A stretch of 64,000 nt of DNA from assembly GCA_015232355.1 (NCBI GenBank), contig JADFZW010000011.1, positions 1 to 64,000 on the forward strand. Reading direction: 5' to 3'. The DNA comes from Oligoflexia bacterium (GTDB taxonomy: Bacteria > Bdellovibrionota > Bacteriovoracia > Bacteriovoracales > Bacteriovoracaceae). The notes below the pieces were generated by a model. It worked only from the letters and a program-made list of their open reading frames with translations. It made no database searches and was not told the DNA's origin. How positions within the stretch are numbered: position 1 is the stretch's first letter; each line of letters opens with the position of its first letter. A program made the translations under genes and the position numbers. Of the stretch, positions 45,712 through 55,377 are shown piece by piece.

Positions 45712-48159
45712 TTAAAATTGTTTTAACTCATCTTCATTTAATGGAATAACCTCTTCTGGTTTTTCTGCCTTTTTCTTCTTAGCACTGTTAATATCATGAA
45801 CTTTTGCTAACTCACCACCCTTGTTCTTGTTATGATTTTGTCCGCTATTGGTATTTGCATGATGATAATTAGCTTGCTTCGTATTCATACTCATATTTCT
45901 ATTTACATTTCCAACTGTAGCGGCCTTTCTTGAATGTCCAAGTTCAAAAACACTTACCATCTTTGCAAGTTCTTCTGCTTGACCATTTAACTCTTCAGCA
46001 GCACTAGCTGATTCTTCAGATAGCGAAGCATTTTGTTGAGTAACTTTATTCATTTCTCCAACGGCCCCATTGATCTGTTCGATACCTTTGAATTGCTCAT
46101 TATTAGCGGCGGTAACTTCTGCAATTAATCCTGCAACTTTTTGAGAACCATCAACAATTTGTTTTAATACATCTGAAACTTGAGTTGAAATGCTTACACC
46201 ATTATCAGCATTTTTCTGAGAATCTTCTATTAAGGCAGCAGTATTACGTGCGGCCTCAGCACTTCTTTGAGCAAGATTTCGAACCTCTTCTGCAACAACT
46301 GCAAATCCTTTACCTGCTTCACCTGCACGAGCGGCCTCAACAGCAGCATTTAGTGCCAGTAAATTAGTTTGGAAGGCGATCTCATTTATTGTTTTAATAA
46401 TCTTAGCAGTCTGATCAGCAGATGCTTTGATTTTATTCATGGCCTCTAACATAGTTTGCATTGATTGATTACCTTTAATGGCGTCTTTTTGAGCAGTACC
46501 TGCTAAAATATTTGCTTGATTAGAATTCTCTACGTTTTGTTTAATCATTGAAGTCATCTCTTGAATTGAACTAGAGACTTCTTCTAGAGAGCTTGCTTGT
46601 TCATTTGCACCTTGGGCGAGTGATTGACTACCGCTTGAAATTTGTAAGCTTGCAGAAGTTACTTGCTCTACTGATTCTGCAACTTGTACTAGTGTATCTC
46701 TTAAATTTTCAGCAGCATTATTTAGATTGTTTTTTATCTTGGCATGATCACCCTTATAATCACCAACTACTTTAGCTGTTAAATCTTTTTGACTTAATTT
46801 CTCAAGTACTCCAGCAGCCTCTTCAATTGGAAGTAGAATTGTATCTAATAATTCGTTTACTCCTTTGATCATCACTTTCCAGTCGCCTGCAAATTTGTGA
46901 TCATCGGCCCTAGTGGTTAAACGACCATCTTTGGATGCTTGAATAAGATCTTTTAAATCACTTGCAACTTCTTTTAAATTTTTTCTAACTGCTTCGATGG
47001 TATCATTAATAAATGCTTTCTTTCCTGGAAATTTTTCAAGTGGAGCATCGAAGTTACCTTTTCCAAACTCAGCAATACAGGCCATAGATTTTTTCTTTAC
47101 ATTTATGTGACCATTAACCATTTTATTAATTCCGATGGCCATATTTTTATAAGCATTATCAAATTTATTTTCATTAATTACGACATCAATATCACCAGCA
47201 TCGTGCTCCTTACTCATGTGATTCATTTCATTAGTAAGATTATTTAAAGCATCTATACAGGTATTTAAATTATTTTTTATTATATTAAAATCACCATTAT
47301 AGTTATCAGTGATTTTGGGAGGAATATTTCCTTTAGAAATTTTATCTACATAATCAGCTGAGACATTAAGTGGGCCAATAACGGCATCTAATGTTTGATT
47401 AATTCCTCTTACAACATCTTTAAATTCAAAGTTTGTATTATCAACATCTCCTCTAGTTTTTAATTGACCATTGATGGCCGCTTCTTTTAGACGGCGAGCT
47501 TCGTTTAGTAAGAATGTAATAATTGAAGAGATATTTTTTGAAATAAAAAATCCCATAAGGATCATAAATGCAAAAATTACTGCAGCAGTAGTCATAGAAA
47601 CATTGATTACTTTGCTAGTCAGAATAGTGTTTTCATCTGAACGATGTTTCGCTCTTTCAAGTGTTGTGTCTCTTAAAAATTTAAGATTGCTTTGAATTTC
47701 ACTACGTATTCTAGTCATTTTATTGTAATAAAAGTTACTAGCATCTTCATTTTTCCCCGCCAATGCGAACTCTACTATTTTGTCACGATCATTTAAGTAT
47801 TCTTTAAGATCATTTTTAAGTTTTGCAATTCCTTTTTTTAACTCTTCAGCAATAACTGATTTTTCAAATTCTGCAATATCTTCCATTATGATTTTTTCCT
47901 GATCAGTCATTGATTTTATAATATCACTTTTATTTTTAACCAATATCATATCTCTTAAATTGGCCGCCAATCGCTGAATTCCAGAATCGAGTTCACCCAA
48001 GTGAGCTAATGGTAATGTATTTCTTTCGTATAAAATAGTGTCGGAATCATCTAATTCATGAAACATTTTTATATTATAAATAGTCATTCCCAGAACTAAA
48101 ACACCAATGAACACAAAACCCAAAATAACTTTTTGAGCTAATTTTAAATTTTGAAACAT
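45712..48159 (-). CDS. Methyl-accepting chemotaxis protein
   Basis: The 815-residue receptor has an N-terminal membrane helix (about 8-26), a four-helix-bundle periplasmic domain, a second membrane helix (about 185-210) and HAMP or HAMP-like repeats (about 210-490). The signalling domain tip has [18 protein letters not shown] followed by [13 protein letters not shown]. There is no C-terminal CheR/CheB tether pentapeptide. AAGGA upstream favours the ATG at 48159 over the one two codons earlier. Lying inside the che operon, it is probably the main receptor of this pathway. The ligand is unknown. Confidence 0.92.
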   Translation of the reverse strand: MFQNLKLAQKVILGFVFIGVLVLGMTIYNIKMFHELDDSDTILYERNTLPLAHLGELDSGIQRLAANLRDMILVKNKSDIIKSMTDQEKIIMEDIAEFEKSVIAEELKKGIAKLKNDLKEYLNDRDKIVEFALAGKNEDASNFYYNKMTRIRSEIQSNLKFLRDTTLERAKHRSDENTILTSKVINVSMTTAAVIFAFMILMGFFISKNISSIITFLLNEARRLKEAAINGQLKTRGDVDNTNFEFKDVVRGINQTLDAVIGPLNVSADYVDKISKGNIPPKITDNYNGDFNIIKNNLNTCIDALNNLTNEMNHMSKEHDAGDIDVVINENKFDNAYKNMAIGINKMVNGHINVKKKSMACIAEFGKGNFDAPLEKFPGKKAFINDTIEAVRKNLKEVASDLKDLIQASKDGRLTTRADDHKFAGDWKVMIKGVNELLDTILLPIEEAAGVLEKLSQKDLTAKVVGDYKGDHAKIKNNLNNAAENLRDTLVQVAESVEQVTSASLQISSGSQSLAQGANEQASSLEEVSSSIQEMTSMIKQNVENSNQANILAGTAQKDAIKGNQSMQTMLEAMNKIKASADQTAKIIKTINEIAFQTNLLALNAAVEAARAGEAGKGFAVVAEEVRNLAQRSAEAARNTAALIEDSQKNADNGVSISTQVSDVLKQIVDGSQKVAGLIAEVTAANNEQFKGIEQINGAVGEMNKVTQQNASLSEESASAAEELNGQAEELAKMVSVFELGHSRKAATVGNVNRNMSMNTKQANYHHANTNSGQNHNKNKGGELAKVHDINSAKKKKAEKPEEVIPLNEDELKQF

Positions 48160-48193
48160 ACACATCCTTCCTTTTTTATTTTATTGTTAATAT

Positions 48194-48237
48194 TAATTAT
48201 CCGCTAATTATCCGTTAATTATCCTGTTACTATCCGT
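48194..48237 (-). repeat. 11-bp tandem repeat spanning the cheW stop codon
   Basis: Four near-identical units of the type TAATTATCCGT lie head to tail. The cheW TAG (48230-48232) is inside the unit first met in the direction of transcription, and the others extend into the spacer before the receptor gene. Confidence 0.88.
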
Positions 48238-48829
48238 TTACTACCTTTTTTTCATTTTCATAATATTTTTCATCGTCGTGATTTTTTTCATTAACTTTTT
48301 CATTATCATTTACACTGGATACGATATTTAATTCTGATTCACAAAGAACGTTATCAAGATCAAGCAAGATTACTACTCGATTATGAACCTTTCCTATTCC
48401 TAACATATACTCATTATCTAATTTAGAACCAATTGATGGTGGTGCTTCCAATTCATTTTGGACAATATTTAATACTTCCGATACTGTATCTACAATAATT
48501 CCCATAATTAGCTTTTCATCTTTGGTTTGAGTCTGCACTACAATCACACAAGTTTTTTCAGTATCTTCCACTTCGGGTAATAAAAATTTTGTTCTCATAT
48601 CAATTACAGGAATCAATTTACCTCGTAAATTTATTATTCCTCTTACAAACTTTGGCATTTTAGGAACGCGAGTAACCGCCATTAATCCGATGATCTCTTG
48701 TACTTTTAGTATTTCAAGTCCATATTCTTCATCTGCCAGTCGAAAGGTGAGATATTTTCCAGCTTGCGCCCTAACACTATTGTTGTTGTTACTACCACCT
48801 TGTTTATTTGATAAATCGGCATTGTTCAT
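48230..48829 (-). CDS. cheW: Chemotaxis adaptor CheW
   Basis: The 199-residue SH3-like adaptor couples receptors to CheA. Conserved stretches are KYLTFRLADEEYGLEI and FVRGIINLRGKLIPVIDMR. The N-terminal 25 residues and the C-terminal 30 residues are low-complexity (Asn/Ser and Glu/Lys/Asn). Its start overlaps the cheA stop as ATGA. Confidence 0.95.
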   Translation of the reverse strand: MNNADLSNKQGGSNNNNSVRAQAGKYLTFRLADEEYGLEILKVQEIIGLMAVTRVPKMPKFVRGIINLRGKLIPVIDMRTKFLLPEVEDTEKTCVIVVQTQTKDEKLIMGIIVDTVSEVLNIVQNELEAPPSIGSKLDNEYMLGIGKVHNRVVILLDLDNVLCESELNIVSSVNDNEKVNEKNHDDEKYYENEKKVVNG

Positions 48830-51471
48830 TTGTTCCTCCTATTGTTTTTTTCATTCAATTCATAAGTATCTATTTGATTAACAAATCCTTGAATCAAAGG
48901 CCCTGCATCTAAAATAAGTCCAACTTTTCCATCTGACATAATAGTTCCACCAGAGATACCAGGGACTTGATTGACCATGGAATTTAATTGTTTAATAACG
49001 AATTGTTGTTTTTTTAAAATCTGATCAACTAATAGAGCAATTTTTTTTCCACTATCATCTAATATTAAAACAATTCCATCTTCGGTATTTTTAATGGGGC
49101 CGTTAACATTGTAAAAGTTTCCCAATTTAAAGAGCGGTAGATTTTCACCATCCATGATGACTATTTCATTTCCTCCATTGAATGGACGCATAATCTGATT
49201 ACATTCAATTCGAACAGCTCGCTCTATGTATTGAGTGGGAATAATGTATCTTTCTTTATTAACTTCGATAACCATTCCTTCAATAATTGCTAGAGTGTTA
49301 GGGATTCTAATTCTAAATGTAGTCCCTTTTCCTTTTTCACTATCAATATCTATATGGCCATGAAGTTCTTCGATATTTCTTCTAACCACATCCATTCCTA
49401 CACCTCGTCCAGAGATGTCAGTAACTTTTTCAGCAGTAGAAAATCCAGGTCTAAATATTAATGCAAAAATCTCTTTTTCTGATAAATTTTGTCCTGCTCG
49501 AATTATATTTTTTTCAATTGCTTTTTTTAAAATTTTATCTTTATCTAGTCCACGACCATCATCTTTTATCTCAATCCAAATATTGCCACCTTTGTGACAT
49601 GCTTTGATCTCTAACTTTCCACAAGCAGCTTTTCCATTGCTTATTCTATCTTCTACATTAGATTCAATTCCATGGTCGATAGAGTTTCGGACCATGTGAA
49701 CTAATGGATCATTAATTTTATCAACAACTGTTTTATCTACCTCTGTATCTTCACCGAAGGTAGTATAACTAATCTCCTTATGTAATCCTTTCGAAACATC
49801 ACGAATTATGCGGATTAATTTTTTAAATGTTTGCTTTAGTGGAACCATTCGAAGAGACATACCAATCTCTTGCAAACTACGAGTAATTTTATTTAAGTGA
49901 TCAAGATGTTTAAAGACTTCAGATCCAGAGGAGATTAAATTTAGATCAGGAGATTGTGAGACCATTGATTCAGCAATGACTAATTCGCCAATAGTGTCGA
50001 TCAAACGATCTAGGCGATCAATATTAACTTTAATCATGTTATCAATAGGAGTGGAAGCAGTTACCGTAGTGTTAGTATCTGTAGTGTTAGTATTAGTAGT
50101 AGGAGTAGAACTATTATTTTGTTCTTTCTCATCTTTTCCATCTATTCCAATTCTATTTATTGCGGAAATAATATCGTTAAATTTTATAATTATTTTTTTG
50201 CTTGGATTTAAGTTTCCCGCTCTAATTTCATTAATTCTTTCTTTTAGTGCTTTAAAACAATTAATAGAAATATTTTCGATCTCTCCCTCATATTTGATTT
50301 TTAAATCTCGTAACAATACCAATAAACTTTCCATCTTGTGTGCCAATTTTTCAATCTCATTAAATTGCAATATGGCCGAAGAACTTTTAATGGTATGGTA
50401 GCATCTAAATATGGCATCTAATGCTCCAGGATTTTGTGGAAAATTTTCAATAATCATTAAATTCGAATCTAATATCTCAAGTTGTTCATTAGCGTCTGCT
50501 AAAAAATCATCTAATAGTTTTTGGTCAATTTCAAAAACTATTGCATGATTATGTTCGATCATCCCACTACTGGGATTGGGATTTTCATTAGTTGGTTTTA
50601 TCTCATTACTTGCATTTGCTTTTATATCTTTTATGTCTTTTATATTTTGATGCTGAGGATTTCTAATAAGATCAATTATGGCGGTGATTTCTTTATACCA
50701 ACTGTAGTAGAAATCAATTTGTTTTTGTTTTGTAATAAAAATACGTAAATCTCTGTGCAATTTATCAATATAATTTGATAAACGTGGAGATTTTTCTTTA
50801 GTAACTGCTGTTAAATTAATGATAGGATCATATAATTTTGTAAGTGATTTTCGATTGTTTACGTCTGCGAATACTAATTCTTCAGCAAATGTTTCACAAA
50901 TATTAAGTATATTCTTATCTTCACTAAATGTGGATGCCTCTATGATTATATTTTTATCATGAAAAAGAACCCCTTCAGCGCTAGGATCAATCGCTTGCTT
51001 GGGATATGATGGTTGTACACTGCTATTTGAATTTGATATGTTAGATATTGTTCTTGTTGTTGTTGTTTGTTTTTGAGATTGTAATTTTTCTAAAACCAGT
51101 GATTCAATATTATTAAAATCAGGAGTGTGGTTATGATTACTATTTAATTTGTTTAACGTATCTTTTAAAGTATCAGTGGTTTTAAAGAGTAAATCCATGA
51201 TATCTGAATTCATTTCTATGTTGCCCACTCTTATGGCCACTAATAAATCCTCTACTTTATGACAAAAAGATGCAAGATGAGAAAAATCAACAGCAGAACC
51301 ACTTCCTTTAATGTTATGAAAAAAACGAATAATTTTTTCTAGATGTTTTTTTTCAGGATCACCATGTTCCATTTCTAACAAGATATCACTGATCATCAAT
51401 AACATATCATGTACTTCTTGAATGAAACTCTCTCTTAATCCAAATAAAAAATCATGATCGTTTGTGCTCAA
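48826..51471 (-). CDS. cheA: Chemotaxis histidine kinase CheA with two Hpt domains
   Basis: The 881-residue kinase starts with an Hpt domain (His52 in FHNIKGSGSA) and carries a second Hpt-like domain near residue 355 (CYHTIKSSSA). After a Thr/Asn repeat linker come the dimerisation helix pair, the ATPase domain (N-box VHMVRNSIDHGIE, then DDGRGLD and SGRGVGMDVV) and a CheW-like regulatory domain. There is no separate P2 domain that I can identify. It is the first gene of the operon; a 16-bp palindrome lies 27 bp upstream. Confidence 0.95.
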   Translation of the reverse strand: MSTNDHDFLFGLRESFIQEVHDMLLMISDILLEMEHGDPEKKHLEKIIRFFHNIKGSGSAVDFSHLASFCHKVEDLLVAIRVGNIEMNSDIMDLLFKTTDTLKDTLNKLNSNHNHTPDFNNIESLVLEKLQSQKQTTTTRTISNISNSNSSVQPSYPKQAIDPSAEGVLFHDKNIIIEASTFSEDKNILNICETFAEELVFADVNNRKSLTKLYDPIINLTAVTKEKSPRLSNYIDKLHRDLRIFITKQKQIDFYYSWYKEITAIIDLIRNPQHQNIKDIKDIKANASNEIKPTNENPNPSSGMIEHNHAIVFEIDQKLLDDFLADANEQLEILDSNLMIIENFPQNPGALDAIFRCYHTIKSSSAILQFNEIEKLAHKMESLLVLLRDLKIKYEGEIENISINCFKALKERINEIRAGNLNPSKKIIIKFNDIISAINRIGIDGKDEKEQNNSSTPTTNTNTTDTNTTVTASTPIDNMIKVNIDRLDRLIDTIGELVIAESMVSQSPDLNLISSGSEVFKHLDHLNKITRSLQEIGMSLRMVPLKQTFKKLIRIIRDVSKGLHKEISYTTFGEDTEVDKTVVDKINDPLVHMVRNSIDHGIESNVEDRISNGKAACGKLEIKACHKGGNIWIEIKDDGRGLDKDKILKKAIEKNIIRAGQNLSEKEIFALIFRPGFSTAEKVTDISGRGVGMDVVRRNIEELHGHIDIDSEKGKGTTFRIRIPNTLAIIEGMVIEVNKERYIIPTQYIERAVRIECNQIMRPFNGGNEIVIMDGENLPLFKLGNFYNVNGPIKNTEDGIVLILDDSGKKIALLVDQILKKQQFVIKQLNSMVNQVPGISGGTIMSDGKVGLILDAGPLIQGFVNQIDTYELNEKNNRRNK
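50050..50105 (-). repeat. In-frame Thr/Asn repeat in cheA
   Basis: Imperfect repeats of (ACT AAT ACT)-type codons encode a TNTNTTDTNTTVT linker between the second Hpt domain and the dimerisation domain of CheA. Confidence 0.75.
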
Positions 51472-51497
51472 GTTTGTTTTTACCTTTGTAATATTTA

Positions 51498-51513
51498 AAT
51501 GATAATTATCATT
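51498..51513. promoter_or_regulatory. 16-bp perfect palindrome upstream of cheA
   Basis: AATGATAATTATCATT is a perfect palindrome ending 27 bp from the cheA start. It resembles half-sites of Fur-type regulators (TGATAAT) but lacks the full 19-bp Fur box. It could be an operator for the che operon. Confidence 0.4.
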
Positions 51514-51557
51514 CCAAAGAATAATATCGGAAAAAAAAAAAATAACTTGAGAAATAT

Positions 51558-51585
51558 ATTTACGATTTACGATTTACGATTCACG
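51558..51585 (-). repeat. 7-bp tandem repeat, four copies
   Basis: ATTTACG occurs three times followed by ATTCACG. It is another short tandem duplication in the cheA upstream region. Confidence 0.9.
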
Positions 51586-51655
51586 ATACTGTCTGCAACT
51601 TAAGTACACCCGAATCGCCGTACACCTCGAAAATAAAAATTATTTATGCTTTGAT

Positions 51656-51727
51656 GGTGAAGTGTGAAGGTGAAGGCAGGTGAAGGCCGTGAAGGCGTGA
51701 AGGAAGGCGTGAAGGGCGTGAAGGTGC
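51656..51727 (+). repeat. Degenerate G-rich GTGAAGG repeat block
   Basis: About eight loosely spaced TGAAG/GTGAAGGC units form a purine-rich tract that contrasts with the AT-rich surroundings. It runs directly into the half copy of the 67-bp element. Confidence 0.8.
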
Positions 51728-51763
51728 CACTTTCCGAATGGTAGCAACAGTATGTTAGCGGCC
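51724..51763 (+). repeat. Left half of the 67-bp palindromic element
   Basis: This 40-nt stretch starts GTGCCACTTTCCGAATGG and continues AGCAACAGTATGTTAGC. It matches the left part of the element at 52948 with about two differences, then stops close to the end of the minus-strand gene. Confidence 0.85.
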
Positions 51764-51770
51764 ATTCACC

Positions 51771-52916
51771 TTAATCGTATTTTAAAGGATTTCTTTTTTT
51801 ATTTTTTTCGGAATACACTTCAATTGGAATATTGTTATATGTTTTAGCAAATTCAATTAATTTTTTCTTTATCTCTGAATTTTTAAAAACCTTTTCAAAT
51901 ATAACTATTTTTTCAATATCTTCTGCAAAGTTAAGGTCTTTGTGTATTTGTACCTCAAAATAAGTTTTACTTTGCTTACCAGAGTTATAAGAGGCAAGCT
52001 TCTCATCTTTATTATTTTCGTTTATGATGTTGATTAACCTCTCTAGTCTTTCACATGAGTTACTAGTCGACTTTATGAATGAGTTATACCAATCTAAATT
52101 CTCATCTTTTAATATACCGGCACTCTCCATTTTTTTACATTTGCTAATACGTTTCTCTTCCTCATCATAATCCTCAGGAATAAAAAATCTTAATAGCGTA
52201 TTCAAAGGATATTCAAATGTCCCTATATTCTCTTTTGTTACTTGTCCTGCGGAAGTATCCATATGAGATATACTACAAAATTTTTGTACTGAATTTTTCT
52301 TTAAAACAAAAAAAGATTTCCCATATTGGGGAGCAACTCCATTTTCTGAATTATATAAATTCAATACTCCATATTTAGGCCTTTCAGTTCCCCCTGATCT
52401 GACTGCATTATTATCATAGGTATAGGTTCCTTTAGTTTTTGAAGGATAACCTAATTTAGATTGTTCCCATCCATCACGTGTGTTTATATATTTATTTATA
52501 TTTTCATCTTTCGCTCCTGAACTTGTTTGGTTAACCTCATGTACATTTTTATAATATTTATCTTGGAGAAAAGCATCTATTAACAATAGATTGGGATTAT
52601 CTTTTTTTGATATTTTTTTTCCAGGATCGAAATGAATAATGATTTCACTTTTATTTAAATGGTTAACTAGTTTTTGTAATAGCTCTGATCCATTTTGTTT
52701 TTTACATTGGCCTGTAAAAAAATCTATCAGTTTTTTTTTACTTACTTTCACGATGTTCTCATTACTAGCATTTTGTTTAATAGAAGATAATACATTATCC
52801 TGAATGGAGCTAATTCGTTCTTTTGTCGGCAAATTAACATTCGATGAAATTTCTGATGAATATACCGACCCATTAAATATAAAAAAAATAAAAAAATATA
52901 GATAAACATTTTTCAT
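51771..52916 (-). CDS. Secreted DUF3626-like protein
   Basis: The 381-residue protein has a signal peptide (to about residue 20) and AGGAGAGG before the ATG. Patches resemble DUF3626 proteins in order and spacing: IIIHFDPGK, FLQDKYYKNVHEVNQTSSG, DGWEQSKLG, RPKYGVLNLYN, VAPQYGKSFFVLK and, near the C-terminus, YFEVQIHKDLNFAEDIEKIV. DUF3626 has no established function. Exported forms might be effectors or toxins, which is inference. The assignment is from memory of the family pattern. It lies next to two copies of the palindromic element and another large secreted protein. Confidence 0.55.
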   Translation of the reverse strand: MKNVYLYFFIFFIFNGSVYSSEISSNVNLPTKERISSIQDNVLSSIKQNASNENIVKVSKKKLIDFFTGQCKKQNGSELLQKLVNHLNKSEIIIHFDPGKKISKKDNPNLLLIDAFLQDKYYKNVHEVNQTSSGAKDENINKYINTRDGWEQSKLGYPSKTKGTYTYDNNAVRSGGTERPKYGVLNLYNSENGVAPQYGKSFFVLKKNSVQKFCSISHMDTSAGQVTKENIGTFEYPLNTLLRFFIPEDYDEEEKRISKCKKMESAGILKDENLDWYNSFIKSTSNSCERLERLINIINENNKDEKLASYNSGKQSKTYFEVQIHKDLNFAEDIEKIVIFEKVFKNSEIKKKLIEFAKTYNNIPIEVYSEKNKKRNPLKYD

Positions 52917-52947
52917 AATCCTCTCCTGATTGCCCTGATTGGGATTA

Positions 52948-53014
52948 GTGCCACTTTCCGAATGGTAGCAACAGCATGTTAGCTGCTATATAGCTACCAA
53001 AGGTAAAGTGGCAC
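52948..53014 (+). repeat. 67-bp palindromic element, complete copy
   Basis: The element begins GTGCCACTTT and ends AAAGTGGCAC, a perfect 10-bp terminal inverted repeat. The two arms (CCGAATGGTAGCA and AGCTACCAAAGG regions) pair imperfectly around a short centre. A second full copy is at 40164-40230 and partial copies lie at 51724 and 36807. No coding capacity. It could be a MITE or REP-like unit moved in trans. Confidence 0.87.
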
Positions 53015-53027
53015 CTTAAGGCCAGCA

Positions 53028-53051
53028 CCTTAAGGCCAGGAGGCCTTAAGG
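53028..53051 (-). terminator. GC-rich hairpin overlapping the stop codon of the gene at 53046
   Basis: A perfect 10-bp stem, CCTTAAGGCC (53028-53037) with GGCCTTAAGG (53042-53051), closes a 4-nt loop. It includes the last two codons and the stop of the minus-strand gene. GCACCTTAAGGC-type units recur around it. No T-run follows, so termination would be non-canonical. Confidence 0.55.
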
Positions 53052-55037
53052 CACCTTAAGACATGAATGGACCATAAAGTCTATATAACGCTTGAATAAA
53101 GCAGTATTAGTACTATCTTGATAAAAATATATTTTATAATCTGATTGTTTATTTATTCTCAACAACCGTTTTATATGCTCACCAAATGTCATTACTCCCA
53201 ATGGATGGACATAAATTTCAATCTCCTTAAAAAACGGTCGATTAAGTAAATCTTCAATTTTATCCTTAAGGATTTTTATCTTTTTTTCTTTTTTTTCAAG
53301 ATCATCATTTAATAACTTAATTTTAGCATCATTAAATTCTGATTCTTTGACATTTTTTATTTCTTTGATTTTTTTAATTTCTGCTTTAATCATTTCTTGT
53401 TCTTTAACCAATTTTAATATCCTTAAATTTGTCATCCATACATCATGGTTTATTTTATTAAAGTAATCCATTCCATATTTTTTAATCTCCTCACTAGCAA
53501 GCTTGCTTATATCCACAAGCATAAAGTTTTCACCGATATCGACCTTACTATCAAGGAATTTCTCTTTACGAATATGTCCAATATATCCTGGTACACCAAT
53601 AAAAGTAGCAGCACCTTCTTTGGCCATTTGCTCACCTTTGGGATCTATTAAATAATTTTTATATTTCAGAGAAAAGAATGGATTATTTGTTTGTTCTAAA
53701 TAATCATAATCGCCAATAACCACTTCATCTTTTGTAAAGGCATCATTAAATGAATCTTTATACAACTCTTTTTGAGATGCTAACAAGGCCACTTGCAATC
53801 CAACCGCACATTCACCAATACATTTCTCGCAATAAAATGTTTCAATGGCCTTGGCCGGATTATTCTTTGGCATAAGCCAACGTGGATTCAATTTACCTTT
53901 CACCTTACGATCCTCTTTATGCCATTCTTTTTCAGGGGCATCACAAAATGGTTGATCGTCATCTTCGCTAAATTGGTAATTATTATTATCTGTATTTGTA
54001 GTTAATTTCTTAGTGGCCTCTTTGATTGCATTTTTAAGTCTTAATTTGTACACACAAAGAGCATCACGACTATTTAATAAATCATTAAAGTAATCATCCT
54101 TAATAATTTTATTTGTTAATTCCTTGATAGTGTCTGTTTTGTTTTGCCCTTTTTTGCAACTAATATTTATTTGCAAATCTTTCTCGTTATTTATCTGAGT
54201 AATATCTTTTCGTGAGCAAGCATCTCCTTTTTTTGTATCCATTGTCGTATCGTTCCCCTCTTTTATATCAATCTTCCAACCAAAATCTTTAAGAACTTTA
54301 TATTGACATATTTTAACTTTATCTAATTTATTAATCACATTCTCTTCAAACTCCATTTCGGTATACTTAAAAATTTCTATAGGTGGAGGCAGTGGTAATA
54401 GCGATGTTTGTTGTTTTTCATCATGTTTTATGGGTATTACTTCTTCTTTTTTCACTTCTTCTACTTTCACTTCTTCATAGGGGGAAGGAACTATTTTAAT
54501 TACAGGTTTAGTTTGCAACATTTCTTGTGTTAATTGAAGCTGTACACTGTTTTCTGGTCTAGGTTGCAATATTGGTGTTGAATGTTGCTGTAATGTAGTT
54601 CTACATTGCATTGAAGGTCGGATTAAGTTTCTATTTTCAACTATATTTTCTGTTGCTATTTTACATTCTAAATCCAACTTGCTAGTAACTTTATTCACGT
54701 CGGATGTAATATTATCAATGTTATTTTGATTAAAATTAAGATCAATAGATTTTAAACAAATCGAAGAGGTATCAGAAATATATTCAGGATTATTAAGAAT
54801 AGAAATTATTTTATATTCCTTATCCTTATCTTTATCTTTATCCTCATCCTCATACTTATCTTTATCTTTTTTTATTTTTTCACTTTCATCTTTATGTTTA
54901 TATTTATGATACTTTTTTAAATTCCACGATTTACTTGTTTTTTCATCTTGTGCAAACAAATTAGGTATTATTAAAAATATTAAAGATACAACCAATAAAA
55001 CAATTTTTATTTGTGCCAATGATTTAAATTTTATCAA
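53046..55037 (-). CDS. Large secreted protein, possible transglutaminase-like domain
   Basis: The start is probably a TTG at 55037, because a perfect GGAGG (55047-55051) lies 8 nt before it; an ATG at 55052 would consume that RBS. The resulting 663-residue protein has a signal segment ending near NLFAQ, then a charged Asp/Lys repeat region (DKDKYEDEDKDKDKDKE). A Gln/Pro-rich part follows, then a globular region from about residue 370. There, NPAKAIETFYCEKCIGECAVG followed by LQVALL, with IGVPGYIGHIR and GENFMLV, recalls the protein-glutamine gamma-glutamyltransferase (TGL) pattern around the catalytic Cys. A coiled coil and a C-terminal helix follow. The assignment is tentative. Confidence 0.5.
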   Translation of the reverse strand: MIKFKSLAQIKIVLLVVSLIFLIIPNLFAQDEKTSKSWNLKKYHKYKHKDESEKIKKDKDKYEDEDKDKDKDKEYKIISILNNPEYISDTSSICLKSIDLNFNQNNIDNITSDVNKVTSKLDLECKIATENIVENRNLIRPSMQCRTTLQQHSTPILQPRPENSVQLQLTQEMLQTKPVIKIVPSPYEEVKVEEVKKEEVIPIKHDEKQQTSLLPLPPPIEIFKYTEMEFEENVINKLDKVKICQYKVLKDFGWKIDIKEGNDTTMDTKKGDACSRKDITQINNEKDLQINISCKKGQNKTDTIKELTNKIIKDDYFNDLLNSRDALCVYKLRLKNAIKEATKKLTTNTDNNNYQFSEDDDQPFCDAPEKEWHKEDRKVKGKLNPRWLMPKNNPAKAIETFYCEKCIGECAVGLQVALLASQKELYKDSFNDAFTKDEVVIGDYDYLEQTNNPFFSLKYKNYLIDPKGEQMAKEGAATFIGVPGYIGHIRKEKFLDSKVDIGENFMLVDISKLASEEIKKYGMDYFNKINHDVWMTNLRILKLVKEQEMIKAEIKKIKEIKNVKESEFNDAKIKLLNDDLEKKEKKIKILKDKIEDLLNRPFFKEIEIYVHPLGVMTFGEHIKRLLRINKQSDYKIYFYQDSTNTALFKRYIDFMVHSCLKVP

Positions 55038-55377
55038 CTTAAAAACCTCCATTAATTTAATGAATCACTCATTAAAACAATCTTTATAATTATATCGGAA
55101 TAATCAATCAAAAATAAATGGCCTCTATATGCTTCTTAGGTGTCTATAAGGCATGTCTATAAGGCACCCTACAAAACACCTACAAAACTGGTCACTTGCT
55201 TTGTTGGTTTTTCTGAGTGAAATACAAATAAATTTTATTGTTTTTTTTAATAACTAAATAAATTTATTAGACTTAAATTTCCAGGAAGCATTTTTATTAA
55301 TAAATAAATTAGGATGAGTTTGTATATGCATTTAAACTTTAAATTAAACTTTAAGTTAGAAAAATAGGAAAGAATAT
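55038..55377. other. Divergent intergenic region with micro-duplications
   Basis: There is no gene. It must contain promoters for both divergent secreted-protein genes. It holds three short direct duplications: TGTCTATAAGGCA twice (55141-55166), CCTACAAAACA/CCTACAAAACT (55168-55189) and TTAAACTTTAAA/TTAAACTTTAAG (55332-55355). Confidence 0.6.

Larger units (their letters stand above)
51472..51770. other. Region upstream of cheA, repeat-rich
   Basis: About 300 bases without a gene. It holds a perfect palindrome (51498-51513), four 7-bp repeats (51558-51585), a G-rich block of degenerate TGAAGG repeats (51656-51727) and a half copy of the 67-bp element (51724-51763). Confidence 0.6.

Noticed and set aside
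49976-50401. Open frame of 141 codons opposite cheA
   Set aside because: It mirrors the CheA linker and Hpt coding sequence; its hydrophobic translation is the usual by-product of AT-rich antisense sequence.
51498-51513. Palindrome considered as a true Fur box
   Set aside because: It lacks the full 19-bp consensus and chemotaxis genes are not a typical Fur target; it is kept only as a possible operator.
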